Source: Chitinophagaceae bacterium UBA2791 (GTDB lineage Bacteria; Bacteroidota; Bacteroidia; Chitinophagales; Chitinophagaceae). Taken from it: a stretch of DNA of 64,000 nucleotides. The notes below the pieces were generated by a model. It had not been told where the DNA came from, made no database searches, and worked only from the letters and a program-made list of their open reading frames with translations. Position 1 is the first letter of the stretch. Each line of letters opens with the position of its first letter. Shown piece by piece: positions 42,141 through 51,746 of the stretch. The stretch spans positions 59,021 through 123,020 of the forward strand of contig DEHV01000047.1 of the NCBI GenBank assembly GCA_002352105.1. The letters run 5' to 3'. Position numbers and translations under genes: made by a program.

Positions 42141-43367
42141 TTATCGGGCGGTATGCTCCCCAATGTTCAGAAAACGGTATAGTCCGCTGGCAATATCCTT
42201 ACCCAGCAGCCTGAGGTTTTGGGGAGTAACGGTTATATTTTTATGGGTTGCATACGGCGCTTCCAGCGTTGACGCCATTCGCGTTCCCGGCAGCGAGGCT
42301 GCCCAACTGCTGAAATTGCGTCCTTCGGAATAGTTTTCCGATGTGTTCCAGGAGACTCCGAAAGGAAGAAAACTTGTGTCTGTATCCAGGCGCAGCGGGC
42401 CGGTTCCGGCTGCTATCAACTGCCTGAGAAAAGCGTATTGCTGCCGCTGTATGTCGGGGTCCTCCAATCCCAGCATATAGATTGTCTCTTCATATTTTCC
42501 GCCTGTCAGTCTTGGGCAGTGCAGGTCGAGGGCAAAGTCCAGGCCTCGAGAAGCCCAGATAGGCGTTTGTTGCCGCAGGGCTGCAGTACTACAGTAGATG
42601 CTTTCGCCGCTATAATCACGGTTATGGTCATGCGGCAGCCGGTTCTTTCCCTGGTCGCCCTGTTCCACCCCGTCTTTGTCCATAAAGGGAATGATCCAGA
42701 ACTCGCTGTTGTTTCTCAACGCTATCATTTGAGGGTCGTCGGAAAGAACGGCGGAGACTAATCCTTCGAGGAGATAGTTGGTCATCATTTCGCAGGCATG
42801 GTGCCGGGCGGTGAGCAATATTCTGTGTTTGCCGGGCCGGCCTGTCCCCGGCGAGATAGTCAATCGCTCGGTAACGCGCCCTTTTGGCGTGATACATAAT
42901 GTGTCGAGGCGAACGGAGGGATGTGTGGCGTAGGGTTTTATAAATCGCCTGAAATCCGCTTCAACATAAGGCATGCCCATGCTAAACCGGATTTCCCGTC
43001 CTGCTTCCAGGAGATAAGAAAACTCATTTGCGCGCATTTCCGACTCGGTCAGCCAGTTCCAGGTCAGGCCTCCGTCAAGGCTGACGGCAGGTCCCCGGAT
43101 ACCCAGGCATCCGGGCGCATTGAAAATAAACTTTACGCTATCGTTGGTCGCGCTGGTCGCGGCGAAATACCAGTAGAACCAGTCTGTGCCATTGCCGCGA
43201 AGATCCGGCCGCAGGTATACTTCTGCGCCCCGGATGGAATCGATTTTTATGTTGCCGCCCGGGAATTCGGTGTCGATCGCGATGATGATTTCAGAATCAT
43301 CATTTAGCCCGCAACCGCTCACCGCGAGGCCCAAGGTCATAAATAGGATATAGATTGATTTTATCAT
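42141..43367 (-). CDS. M14-type zinc carboxypeptidase-like lipoprotein
   Basis: A 408-residue lipoprotein (MIKSIYILFMTLGLAVSGCG, lipobox VSGC). Residues 25-160 form a beta-rich N-terminal domain; the peptidase domain starts around 180 with TARHHACEMMTNYLLEG (zinc ligands His and Glu of HxxE), LDLHCPRL gives the third ligand, and the STLEAPYATH segment holds the likely catalytic Glu. Family members cleave C-terminal residues or amidated peptidoglycan peptides. The neighbouring FAD enzyme is also a lipoprotein. Substrate unknown. Confidence 0.82.
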   Translation of the reverse strand: MIKSIYILFMTLGLAVSGCGLNDDSEIIIAIDTEFPGGNIKIDSIRGAEVYLRPDLRGNGTDWFYWYFAATSATNDSVKFIFNAPGCLGIRGPAVSLDGGLTWNWLTESEMRANEFSYLLEAGREIRFSMGMPYVEADFRRFIKPYATHPSVRLDTLCITPKGRVTERLTISPGTGRPGKHRILLTARHHACEMMTNYLLEGLVSAVLSDDPQMIALRNNSEFWIIPFMDKDGVEQGDQGKNRLPHDHNRDYSGESIYCSTAALRQQTPIWASRGLDFALDLHCPRLTGGKYEETIYMLGLEDPDIQRQQYAFLRQLIAAGTGPLRLDTDTSFLPFGVSWNTSENYSEGRNFSSWAASLPGTRMASTLEAPYATHKNITVTPQNLRLLGKDIASGLYRFLNIGEHTAR

Positions 43368-43530
43368 AGACGCATTAGTAATAAATTAAAGGTAAATATA
43401 AAACTGCCTGGGCGTCCAAGATTATTTCCGTCGGCAGTTCGGGTTGGCGATATCGGATATCTTTCTGCCGATACCTGTCGCCAAAACCAGTATTCCCCCG
43501 CGATCAGGCGGGGTCAATCTCCGATTCCGT

Positions 43531-43538
43531 TATATTTG
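43531..43538 (+). promoter_or_regulatory. -7 box for the acyltransferase gene
   Basis: Exact TATATTTG, about 69 bases upstream of the ATG at 43607. No clear TTTG partner. Confidence 0.4.
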
Positions 43539-43606
43539 TCAAGGCTGCTTCTTATTCAATTCAAAACTGGCATATAGAACCAAGATTGATAAAATTATCT
43601 GCGGAT

Positions 43607-44674
43607 ATGCATTCCAGGAACTATGGACTTGATCTGGCCAGATGCCTGGCCGTCGGCATGGTTTGGATTATGCATAGTATCCAGGAAATATATCATACCG
43701 CCGTACCCTATTTTTGGTATATCTCCTTGGGCGGCGTAGAATTATTTTTTTCGCTCAGCGGATTTTTGATAGGCAGGATACTACTGTCATTGTTTTTGAA
43801 TCCTCAGTTCAGACCCCGGGATATCCCGGTATTCTGGATGCGTCGCTGGCTAAGAATATTGCCGCTGTATTTTGTTATGTATTTCGCCTATCTGTTATTA
43901 TATAATCTGTATATCTACCCGGTACGCTTCGATATTTCCTATTTGCTATTTCTGCAGAACATTCGCAGTACGCCTACATTCTTTGGAGAATCCTGGAGCC
44001 TCAGCATTGAAGAGTGGTTTTATCTATGTGTTCCGGTTATTATACTTTTCTTTTATTATATCGCATCGTTGATTTCTCGGAAAAGAAGAGCTGAGATTGC
44101 CTTTCTGTCAACCGCTTTCGGGTTAATCCTTTTAATGATTGTTTTCAGGCAGGCATCGGCAGGAAGCGGAATTAACCATCAGGCGGTAATATTTCGTATG
44201 GATGCAATTGCGTACGGGTTGATCGCTGCTTATGTTTCCATGAGGATACCACATTTAAGCAATCGGCGAGCCGTGCAGACCATAATAGGCGGCCTGGCGC
44301 TTTGGCTCGCCGCTGCAATACTTATGCTAAGTCCACTTATAGATGCGCATACGAAACCCTTGTATTATCCGATGTGCGGTATTGGCTCTGCAGCCCTGGT
44401 TTTAGGACTTTACTATTATTCATTTAAAAGAAGGATCCTGTTTGTGACGTATACCAGTAAAATATCTTACTCCATTTACCTGATTCATTTGTCTGGCGTT
44501 TTGATCCCTTTGTCCATCGCGACTTTAGGGCTGTCCGCTCCCATTCTCTTTGTCGTTTGGCTCATTTCATTTCCTTTCATTTGGATACTCAGTCTGCTAT
44601 CATTCAAATTCATCGAACTTCCCTTCCTTTCCCTAAGGAGCAAATTAACCTGGAAGAAAGAACCAGGGAGATAA
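43607..44674 (+). CDS. Acyltransferase 3 family membrane protein (OafA-like)
   Basis: A 355-residue protein with about ten membrane helices. The N-terminal GLDLARCLAVGMVWIMHS, FFSLSGFLIGRILLS, WMRRWLRILPLYF and SWSLSIEEWFYL segments are signatures of acyltransferase 3, which transfer acetyl or other acyl groups to surface sugars. I used ATG 43607 in preference to TTG 43586. No polysaccharide cluster is adjacent. The conserved His in IMHSIQE is present, so it is probably active. Confidence 0.88.
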   Translation: MHSRNYGLDLARCLAVGMVWIMHSIQEIYHTAVPYFWYISLGGVELFFSLSGFLIGRILLSLFLNPQFRPRDIPVFWMRRWLRILPLYFVMYFAYLLLYNLYIYPVRFDISYLLFLQNIRSTPTFFGESWSLSIEEWFYLCVPVIILFFYYIASLISRKRRAEIAFLSTAFGLILLMIVFRQASAGSGINHQAVIFRMDAIAYGLIAAYVSMRIPHLSNRRAVQTIIGGLALWLAAAILMLSPLIDAHTKPLYYPMCGIGSAALVLGLYYYSFKRRILFVTYTSKISYSIYLIHLSGVLIPLSIATLGLSAPILFVVWLISFPFIWILSLLSFKFIELPFLSLRSKLTWKKEPGR

Positions 44675-44770
44675 TAGCTGGATTGGGCAGCCAGGCGCGC
44701 TGCTCTAACTTCTCTAAATCTAAATAGAAAACAATAGTCATAATTTTTCAGGCCAGGTATATGAGAGCCC

Positions 44771-45469
44771 CTACAACTGCTGCCTGATATCCGCATCCAA
44801 TACCTGGTACAATTGCAGTTCGTTGGCGGCCGAATGCAGTTTTTTATAGAGGGTCTGGCAATCGGTGGGGGCGATCATATTACCGAGCGTCTTCATCTCT
44901 TCGTAGAAAAAATACTTCATGTATCGTTTTTCTTTTTCAAGCAATTGCTTGACAAGCGTTCTGTCTGACTCGCTGATGATGCTTGTTTTTTCAACCAACA
45001 CGGCTATGCGCAGGTTCCGCTGGTTTTTAGAGTTGACTTGCAATACTTCGCAGGCGCAGCTTTTCGCGGCCGGAGTCGCATACGAGACGTTCTTGTAACC
45101 CGCGCCGGCGTCGGATTCTGTCTCCTCCCCGTTAACATTCAGGGAAGTCATGATGATCGCTGTGTCGGAAGCAAGCAAGGGATTTCCCGGACCCGGATCT
45201 GCTGAAGTTTGAAAAGGCGGTCTTTGCGATAACTCCGATAACGGTATGCGACGAGCAAAGCTGTTTCCGGAATCGAAAGTAGCAGCGGCGATTTTAACGG
45301 TCAGTCCCGCTGAGCCGCCGGATATTTGACTGGCCGGTTCACGAAAGGATGCCTGCGGCTGCGCAACAAAGGGATCAGGAACAGCAAAAGGACTTCGTGA
45401 AAAAGAGAGGTTATTCGTAGCTGTTATGTACAGCAACATCAGCCCCAGAGAGCGTAAAAATCGTTTCAT
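44771..45469 (-). CDS. Exported protein of unknown function
   Basis: A 232-residue protein with an N-terminal hydrophobic segment (FLRSLGLMLLYITATNNLSFS) likely to act as a signal. A Pro/Ser/Ala-rich stretch (about 25-130) precedes a helical C-terminal region (about 145-232) that includes KSCACEVLQVNSKNQRNLR and a segment with several Lys/Glu pairs (VKQLLEKEKRYMKYFFYEEM). No family recognised. It reads toward the acyltransferase 3' end, with about 97 bases between stops. Confidence 0.55.
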   Translation of the reverse strand: MKRFLRSLGLMLLYITATNNLSFSRSPFAVPDPFVAQPQASFREPASQISGGSAGLTVKIAAATFDSGNSFARRIPLSELSQRPPFQTSADPGPGNPLLASDTAIIMTSLNVNGEETESDAGAGYKNVSYATPAAKSCACEVLQVNSKNQRNLRIAVLVEKTSIISESDRTLVKQLLEKEKRYMKYFFYEEMKTLGNMIAPTDCQTLYKKLHSAANELQLYQVLDADIRQQL

Positions 45470-45707
45470 GGCACAGAGGTTAAGAGGTTAAGAAACGCTG
45501 GGCTTTAAATAGATATCGGATCTGGGGAGATATCGGGTTCCGGTTGAATAACGTAATTCAATAGGAGAAAGGACAATACAAAAATTGAAATTTTTTATCA
45601 TATTGCATAACTTCCCGGCCTCTTTTTTTAACGCGCACGGAACGCGCTGATATTCATTGATTTCAGGAGCAATGATCTCGCCGTATCTTGCGGATAAATT
45701 GATACTC

Positions 45708-47234
45708 ATGGATGTATTTTCAACCCTCCCCGGCCTCGCAACAAACAACCCGGGCGTTTCGACAGGTAATTCCTGGATGAATGGTTCCGGGCCTCTGCTG
45801 CATTCTTACTCCCCAGTCGACGGAAAACAGATCGGCTCCGTGACCGGCGCGGGAAGAGCAGAATACGACCATGCGCTGAACCAGGCGGAAAAGGCCTTCC
45901 TGGAATGGAGGGCCTGGCCGGCTCCCCGCAGGGGCGAGATCGTAAGGCAGATCGGCGAATCCCTGCGCGCGCATAAGCAGGCATTGGGAAAGCTGGTGTC
46001 CTATGAGATGGGCAAAAGCCTGCAGGAAGGTTATGGAGAAGTGCAGGAGATGATCGATATCTGCGATCTGGCCGTGGGCCTGTCCCGCCAGTTGCATGGA
46101 CTGACCATGCACAGCGAGCGACCGGGGCACCGAATGTATGAACAATGGCATCCACTGGGCGTCGTAGGCATTATTACGGCTTTTAATTTCCCCGTTGCCG
46201 TATGGAGCTGGAATGCTATGCTGGCGTGGGTTTGTGGGAATGTGTGTATATGGAAGCCTTCTGAGAAAACGCCTTTATGCGCGGTTGCTTGTCAACATAT
46301 TGTCGCGGAAGTGTTTGCTAAAAACAATGTTCCCGAAGGCGTTTCCTGCCTGGCGGCCGGAGACAGGGAATGCGGGGAATGGATGGCTACGGATGCCCGC
46401 ATCCCGCTGGTTTCGGCTACGGGGTCTACCCATATGGGCAGGGCGGTAGGCGCAACGGTGGCCGCCCGCCTCGGCCGTTCGCTTCTGGAATTGGGAGGCA
46501 ATAACGCCATTATTATATCCCGGCAGGCAGACCTTGACATCGCCATACTGGGCGCGGTTTTCGGCGCCGTTGGCACGGCAGGGCAACGCTGCACCACTAC
46601 CCGCAGGCTGATCGTTCACGAAGATGTTTATGAAGAAGTGAAGAAGAAACTGGTCAATGCTTACGGACAGCTGTCCATCGGCGATCCGCTGGATGAGAAG
46701 AATCATGTAGGCCCCCTGATCGATAAAGCTGCGGTGGACCAATATCTCCAGGCGGTGGCGGTTTGTAAAAAAGAGGGCGGAAATTTTATCGTGGACGCGG
46801 GCGTCATGGAAGGCAGTGGTTTCGAAAGCGGCTGTTATGTGAGGCCTTGTATTGCGGAGGTTAGGCCGGATTTTGATATAGTGCGCAGGGAGACTTTCGC
46901 GCCTATACTGTACCTGATGCGCTACAAAACCCTTGAGGAGGCTATTGCCATACAGAATGGGGTTCCGCAGGGACTTTCCTCTGCGATCATGACCCTGGAC
47001 CTGAGGGAGGCGGAGCATTTTCTATCTGTAGCGGGCAGCGATTGCGGCATCGCCAATGTAAATATTGGCACTTCGGGCGCCGAGATCGGCGGCGCTTTCG
47101 GGGGCGAGAAAGAAACCGGCGGCGGCAGGGAAAGCGGAAGCGATGCGTGGAAGGCGTATATGAGACGACAAACCAATACCATCAACTATTCCAGGCGCTT
47201 GCCCCTGGCCCAGGGCATTAATTTTAACCTATAG
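45708..47234 (+). CDS. ALDH7-family aldehyde dehydrogenase (aminoadipate-semialdehyde type)
   Basis: A 508-residue NAD-dependent aldehyde dehydrogenase closest to ALDH7A1/AmaB, which oxidises alpha-aminoadipate semialdehyde (piperidine-6-carboxylate) in lysine breakdown. Catalytic Cys295 lies in GTAGQRCTTTRR, the general base Glu261 in LLELGGNN, and Asn160 in AFNFPVAV. The C-terminal GGGRESGSDAWKAYMRRQTNTINY is an ALDH7 mark. I chose ATG 45708 (MDVFSTLPGL). No other lysine-degradation gene is adjacent. Confidence 0.92.
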   Translation: MDVFSTLPGLATNNPGVSTGNSWMNGSGPLLHSYSPVDGKQIGSVTGAGRAEYDHALNQAEKAFLEWRAWPAPRRGEIVRQIGESLRAHKQALGKLVSYEMGKSLQEGYGEVQEMIDICDLAVGLSRQLHGLTMHSERPGHRMYEQWHPLGVVGIITAFNFPVAVWSWNAMLAWVCGNVCIWKPSEKTPLCAVACQHIVAEVFAKNNVPEGVSCLAAGDRECGEWMATDARIPLVSATGSTHMGRAVGATVAARLGRSLLELGGNNAIIISRQADLDIAILGAVFGAVGTAGQRCTTTRRLIVHEDVYEEVKKKLVNAYGQLSIGDPLDEKNHVGPLIDKAAVDQYLQAVAVCKKEGGNFIVDAGVMEGSGFESGCYVRPCIAEVRPDFDIVRRETFAPILYLMRYKTLEEAIAIQNGVPQGLSSAIMTLDLREAEHFLSVAGSDCGIANVNIGTSGAEIGGAFGGEKETGGGRESGSDAWKAYMRRQTNTINYSRRLPLAQGINFNL

Positions 47235-47455
47235 GCCGACCTCCTGTCAATAGGGGTCGGACGCCGCCATGCTGCGGGAACAAACGATGGAATCTATAAG
47301 CCCTCAGCCGGTTCCCGGGGCGGTATTAATCCCCTTTAAACCCTGCCATCGACGCGGGCCATATGGTCATTTTGGGGTTTCAGCCTGGTTTTACCGGCCG
47401 GAATATGAAATAATCTGGCTTCCAGAGCGTTATTTTAGCTGAAAGCCCATTTCTT

Positions 47456-48883
47456 ATGAAAAAGATCTGCTCAATTCTGATAGCCCTCGGGTCTATGATT
47501 TCCCTTTCCCATGCTCAACCAAGGATAGGGATACTGGGAGGACCCCAATCTTCATCTGTGCTGGAAAAGAATAATATTCCAGGATGGGACGCCGGAATTA
47601 AACCCGGTTATTCTCCGCGACCGGGGCTGCATGCAGGCGTTTTGGTAGAGGCGCCATTATCGGCCTCCGGCGATTGGTTCCTGCAACCGGGGATATTGTA
47701 CCAGGCTAAAGGGAGGAAGTTTTCATTGAGGAATGACGAGGCAACGGCGATAGTATCCGATACCCTGTTCGCGTCGCAACAGTTTTTTACGAACTATATT
47801 GAATTCCCGCTTAACGTTACCTATAAGATCCCGTTGAACGAGAAAGTGCGCATTATGCTTAGCGCCGGGCCCTATATTGGATTCTTCTATAATGGAAAGC
47901 AAAAATCTGAAACGCGTATTTATTCTTCCAATAGTTATAAGAATGATGAGTTCAGCCTCGAAGCGGGGAGGGACGAAGAAAAAGTTAGAACCACGGATGC
48001 GGGTGTAAATGCCCGCGCAGGCGTTGAGATCGGGTCGGTGTTCCTGACCGCCTATGCCAGCAGGGGGCTGACGAATTTTTATACCGCGCCTTACGATGCA
48101 AGCTTTAAACACCAGGTAATCGGGGCTTCCCTTGGACTATGGTTGAATAAACCGACTGCTGCCATACGTCAGCCAAAGGATTCGGATAAGGACGGCATAC
48201 CTGACGCCCTTGATGAATGCCCTACCCTTCCCGGCATTGCTGCTACGCAGGGTTGTCCCGACAGGGATGGGGACGGCGTTGCCGACATCAGGGATAAATG
48301 CCCGGATATCGCAGGAACCTCAAAATACGATGGCTGCCCTGTGCCGGATAGCGATAACGATGGCCTTAACGATGAAGAGGATGAATGTCCCAATGAGCCG
48401 GGATTGAAGCAATATGGCGGCTGCCCGCTTCGCGATACCGATGGCGACGGGCTGGATGACAACATCGATAAATGCCCCACGGAAGCAGGTCCGGCAAGCA
48501 ATAAGGGTTGTCCGCTTACTAAAAATGACCTGATCGACCAGGTGAATTATGCAGCGAAGAATATCCTGTTCAATGTAAATAGCGATGTGATCTCAGACGC
48601 TTCTTATGTATCCCTGAATGAACTGATCGTATTGTTGTCGACCAATTCCACGCTGCACCTTACTATTGAAGGCCATACGGATGCTACCGGTTCGGCGAAG
48701 CTGAATAAACAGCTCTCGCAGCGGAGAGCAGAATCTGTGCTCCGGTACCTGGTAGAAAAAGGAATAGAAAGATCCAGGTTAAAAGCCATAGGATACGGAT
48801 CAGAAAGGCCGATCGCTTCTAACAGCGCTAAGGAGGGTCAGGCGATCAACCGGCGTGTAGAACTAAAACTTGAAGATCATTAG
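47456..48883 (+). CDS. OmpA family protein with barrel, Ca-binding TSP3 repeats and peptidoglycan domain
   Basis: A 475-residue outer-membrane protein. A signal peptide (MKKICSILIALGSMISLSHAQ) is followed by an outer-membrane barrel (about 22-235), then four thrombospondin type-3 Asp-rich repeats (about 240-345, DSDKDGIPDALDECP and related units), and a C-terminal OmpA/MotB domain (about 365-475) with NVNSDVISDASYVSLNELI and GHTDATGSAKLNKQLSQRRA that binds peptidoglycan. It tethers the outer membrane to the wall. A strong terminator follows. Confidence 0.93.
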   Translation: MKKICSILIALGSMISLSHAQPRIGILGGPQSSSVLEKNNIPGWDAGIKPGYSPRPGLHAGVLVEAPLSASGDWFLQPGILYQAKGRKFSLRNDEATAIVSDTLFASQQFFTNYIEFPLNVTYKIPLNEKVRIMLSAGPYIGFFYNGKQKSETRIYSSNSYKNDEFSLEAGRDEEKVRTTDAGVNARAGVEIGSVFLTAYASRGLTNFYTAPYDASFKHQVIGASLGLWLNKPTAAIRQPKDSDKDGIPDALDECPTLPGIAATQGCPDRDGDGVADIRDKCPDIAGTSKYDGCPVPDSDNDGLNDEEDECPNEPGLKQYGGCPLRDTDGDGLDDNIDKCPTEAGPASNKGCPLTKNDLIDQVNYAAKNILFNVNSDVISDASYVSLNELIVLLSTNSTLHLTIEGHTDATGSAKLNKQLSQRRAESVLRYLVEKGIERSRLKAIGYGSERPIASNSAKEGQAINRRVELKLEDH

Positions 48884-48919
48884 ACCCGTTTCTTTCGTTA
48901 AAATAATTTAACATACTTG

Positions 48920-48973
48920 ATAACCGCCGCTCGTGTAATTATTACGCTGGGCGGCGGTTATTATCTTATTTTT
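48920..48973 (+). terminator. Terminator after the OmpA gene
   Basis: Perfect 11-base arms ATAACCGCCGC (48920-48930) and GCGGCGGTTAT (48951-48961) around a 20-base loop, followed by TATCTTATTTTT. The tail also contains TATTTTTG (48967-48974), which fits a -7 box for the downstream peptidase; both roles are possible. Confidence 0.75.
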
Positions 48974-49053
48974 GCTGATATTGCCGCCCCAGAACCAACT
49001 CATCAAAGTAATCTTACGTCTATCAGTGTTATAAGCCAGAAAAATAAATCATA

Positions 49054-50766
49054 ATGAATCTAATGATCAAGTCAACCTGTGTTTTTGCGGTTCTTTTTTT
49101 AAGTTCTGTGTTCCTGTTTGGGCAACAGGAAAAAACATCAAAAAGCGGAGACATTCCTAAGGGATGGCAACTGCTGGATAAGAAAAAAGACGGGTATTAT
49201 GGGATAAGTCTTGATCAGGCTTACGATTTTGTAAGATCAAAGAAACTGAAGTCTACCCCCGTGGTGGTGGCCATCATCGATTCGGGTATTGATACCTTGC
49301 ATGAAGACCTGAAACCGGTATTGTGGAAAAACCCCGGAGAAATACCCGGGAACGGCATAGATGACGATGGCAATGGTTATGTCGACGATGTGTATGGATG
49401 GAATTTCCTCGGCGGAAAGGACGGCCGCAATGTAAAGCAGGATTCCTACGAAGGCGCAAGGGTGTACCATAAGCTGAAAGAAAAATACAAGGGAAAAACG
49501 ATCGATACCGCCTCGCTTCAGGGAGAGGAACTGGAGGAATACCGGACCTGGATCAAAGCCAGGAATAAGGTGGAAGGCGACGGGGATGACGGCGGCCTCG
49601 ACCTGTTGATGCTCAAGAGGGCGTTATCAAGCGCTTTGAAAAGCGATAGCGTTTTACGCGAATCCCTGAAGAAAGATACGTTTACCGGCAATGACCTGGA
49701 TAGCTTTGTAGCGGTTACCCCGGCAGAGAAAGCCGCCCGCGGGGGACTGCTATATCTTTTTAGGGCAAACCAGATGATGGAAACCACCAACCAGGAATTT
49801 ATTCAGGGTTTCAGTGAATTTGTGGGCGGCGAAGAACGCAAGGCGGAAGCAAAAGAAAAGGCGCCGCCTGAATACCGCAAGGAGATTGTCGGCGACGACG
49901 AATCGGATATCAACGACCGGTACTACGGAAATCCGGATGTAATGGCTTCTACCCCCTTCCATGGCACGCATGTGGCGGGGATCATCGGCGCCGTGCGTAA
50001 TAACAAACTGGGTATGGACGGAATTGCCGATAATGTGAAGCTGATGATGCTGAGAGCGGTGCCGGACGGCGATGAGCACGATAAGGATATTGCGCTGGCG
50101 ATCCGTTATGCAGTGGATAATGGCGCAAAAATAGTGAACATGAGTTTTGGAAAGGATTTTTCTCCTGAGAAAGAATGGGTAGACGACGCCGTTAAATATG
50201 CGCAGGAGAAAGGGGTGTTGCTGGTTCATGCCGCAGGCAATGACGCCAAGAATATCGATTCTTCCGATAATTTTCCCAACGCTATGCTGAAGGCTTCCGG
50301 AACGCGGGCGGCCAACTGGATTACCGTTGGCGCCAGCGGCGATGAAGCCACAGGCGGCCTTACCGCTTCCTTCTCTAATTATGGAAAAGACCAGGTAGAT
50401 GTTTTTGCGCCAGGCGTAAGGATCTACTCCACCATCCCCGGCGGCAATACTTACGGTAATGCGCAGGGTACCAGTATGGCTTCTCCGGTGGTGGCGGGCG
50501 CGGCTGCATTTCTTTTGTCTTATTTTCCGTTCCTGACGGCAGAGCAGCTGAAATATTGTATTGAACAGTCCACCGCAGCGCCTGAACAACCCGTGAGAAA
50601 GCCCGGTACGGAAGACAGCGTATCGCTTTCGGATATTTCCCGTACAGGCGGAGTGATCAATGCTTTTGAGGCGGCAAAGATTGCCGATTCCCTCCAGCCG
50701 GAACCAGGTCATAAGAAAAAGAAAAAATCGCCGAAGTCGACCTTGCAGCATGAAAGGCGGGGATAA
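49054..50766 (+). CDS. S8 family serine peptidase (subtilase)
   Basis: A 570-residue secreted subtilisin-like protease. Signal peptide to about residue 23 (LFGQ). Catalytic triad: Asp76 in AIIDSGIDTLHEDL, His303 in PFHGTHVAG, Ser474 in GTSMASPVVAG; oxyanion Asn396 in HAAGND. About 200 residues separate Asp from His, far more than the 30 or so of subtilisin, because of a helical Lys/Glu-rich insertion (about 120-290) seen in a Bacteroidota subgroup. The C-terminus is a Lys-rich tail (KKKKKS). No pro-inhibitor gene adjacent. Confidence 0.93.
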   Translation: MNLMIKSTCVFAVLFLSSVFLFGQQEKTSKSGDIPKGWQLLDKKKDGYYGISLDQAYDFVRSKKLKSTPVVVAIIDSGIDTLHEDLKPVLWKNPGEIPGNGIDDDGNGYVDDVYGWNFLGGKDGRNVKQDSYEGARVYHKLKEKYKGKTIDTASLQGEELEEYRTWIKARNKVEGDGDDGGLDLLMLKRALSSALKSDSVLRESLKKDTFTGNDLDSFVAVTPAEKAARGGLLYLFRANQMMETTNQEFIQGFSEFVGGEERKAEAKEKAPPEYRKEIVGDDESDINDRYYGNPDVMASTPFHGTHVAGIIGAVRNNKLGMDGIADNVKLMMLRAVPDGDEHDKDIALAIRYAVDNGAKIVNMSFGKDFSPEKEWVDDAVKYAQEKGVLLVHAAGNDAKNIDSSDNFPNAMLKASGTRAANWITVGASGDEATGGLTASFSNYGKDQVDVFAPGVRIYSTIPGGNTYGNAQGTSMASPVVAGAAAFLLSYFPFLTAEQLKYCIEQSTAAPEQPVRKPGTEDSVSLSDISRTGGVINAFEAAKIADSLQPEPGHKKKKKSPKSTLQHERRG

Positions 50767-50823
50767 ACAATCGTTTTTAGGCGGCTGCCGCGGTCTTTTC
50801 CGGTAAGCTGATCTTTCTTCCGG

Positions 50824-51621
50824 TTAAGCCCTGCCCTGCATGGATTGATAGTATTGCTGAATGCTTTTGGTGATCTCGCCGTACAGGTGAAATAAAGCCG
50901 GGTATTCGCGCAGCATCTCCCGGTGTTTCCGGATGGTGACCTCGTCATTTCGGATAGCAGGACCGGTTTGCAATGCTCCCGGCGAAGCATGATCGATCCT
51001 TTCGGCCACCTCCCTGATCAGGGGTTTCAACGTATTAAAGGGAATATTTTCCTGCCTGCAATAGTCTTCTGCCAGCGTAAACAGGTGATTGACGAAATTA
51101 TTGACAATGATCGCGCCGACATGAAGCCTGAGCCTTGTTAAGTCGTCGGCTACGGATACATCGGGCGAAAGGTCTTTCGCCAGGTCAAACAATGTTGCAA
51201 TATTTTCCGGCGTATTGCCGTCCACCAGGAATGGGATATGCGGGATCCTGCTCATTTCCTTTCTGAGGCTTTGCAGCGGATAAAAAATGCCATGGTTTGC
51301 GCTTACTGTGCTCAGGACATCCTGCGGCACGCCGCCAGCCGTATGCGCAACGAGCTGATGATCCAGTTTCAGCCAGTTCCTTATATCCATGAGCGCGCTA
51401 TCGGATACGGCCGCCAGGTATAGGTCCGCAGAACGATCAAGCGAATGCGCGTCTGCGGTAAAAGCGACGGGGTCGCCGGCAATAGCGCCCAGTTCTTCTG
51501 CCAACAGCCGGGCATTGTCCTTATTCCGGCCGTAAACCTGTATTATCGAATGTTCTGAATTGGCGATCAGCCTGCCCAATACGGTCGCCACATTTCCTGA
51601 TCCTAAGAGTACAATTTGCAT
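50824..51621 (-). CDS. DUF2520 / ProC-like Rossmann protein
   Basis: A 265-residue protein with an NADP-type Rossmann start (MQIVLLGSGNVATVLGRLIA) and a C-terminal helical DUF2520 domain (GIFYPLQSLRKEM, LRLHVGAIIVNNFVNHLFTLA). The fold matches the F420-dependent/pyrroline-5-carboxylate reductase-like group. Substrate unknown. In many Bacteroidota it neighbours a Maf protein or an HAD phosphatase; here the neighbours are a subtilase and a hydrolase, so context is not informative. Confidence 0.88.
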   Translation of the reverse strand: MQIVLLGSGNVATVLGRLIANSEHSIIQVYGRNKDNARLLAEELGAIAGDPVAFTADAHSLDRSADLYLAAVSDSALMDIRNWLKLDHQLVAHTAGGVPQDVLSTVSANHGIFYPLQSLRKEMSRIPHIPFLVDGNTPENIATLFDLAKDLSPDVSVADDLTRLRLHVGAIIVNNFVNHLFTLAEDYCRQENIPFNTLKPLIREVAERIDHASPGALQTGPAIRNDEVTIRKHREMLREYPALFHLYGEITKSIQQYYQSMQGRA

Positions 51622-51746
51622 AAACTGCTATAAACCTGTTTCTGGCTTTTAATAATTTTACCAGCAGGCCGGTCTTTTAAGGTTAAAAAAATATATGCGT
51701 AAGCGATTTGTTTATGTATCAATAAATTTACAAAGAAAAGCAGGAA

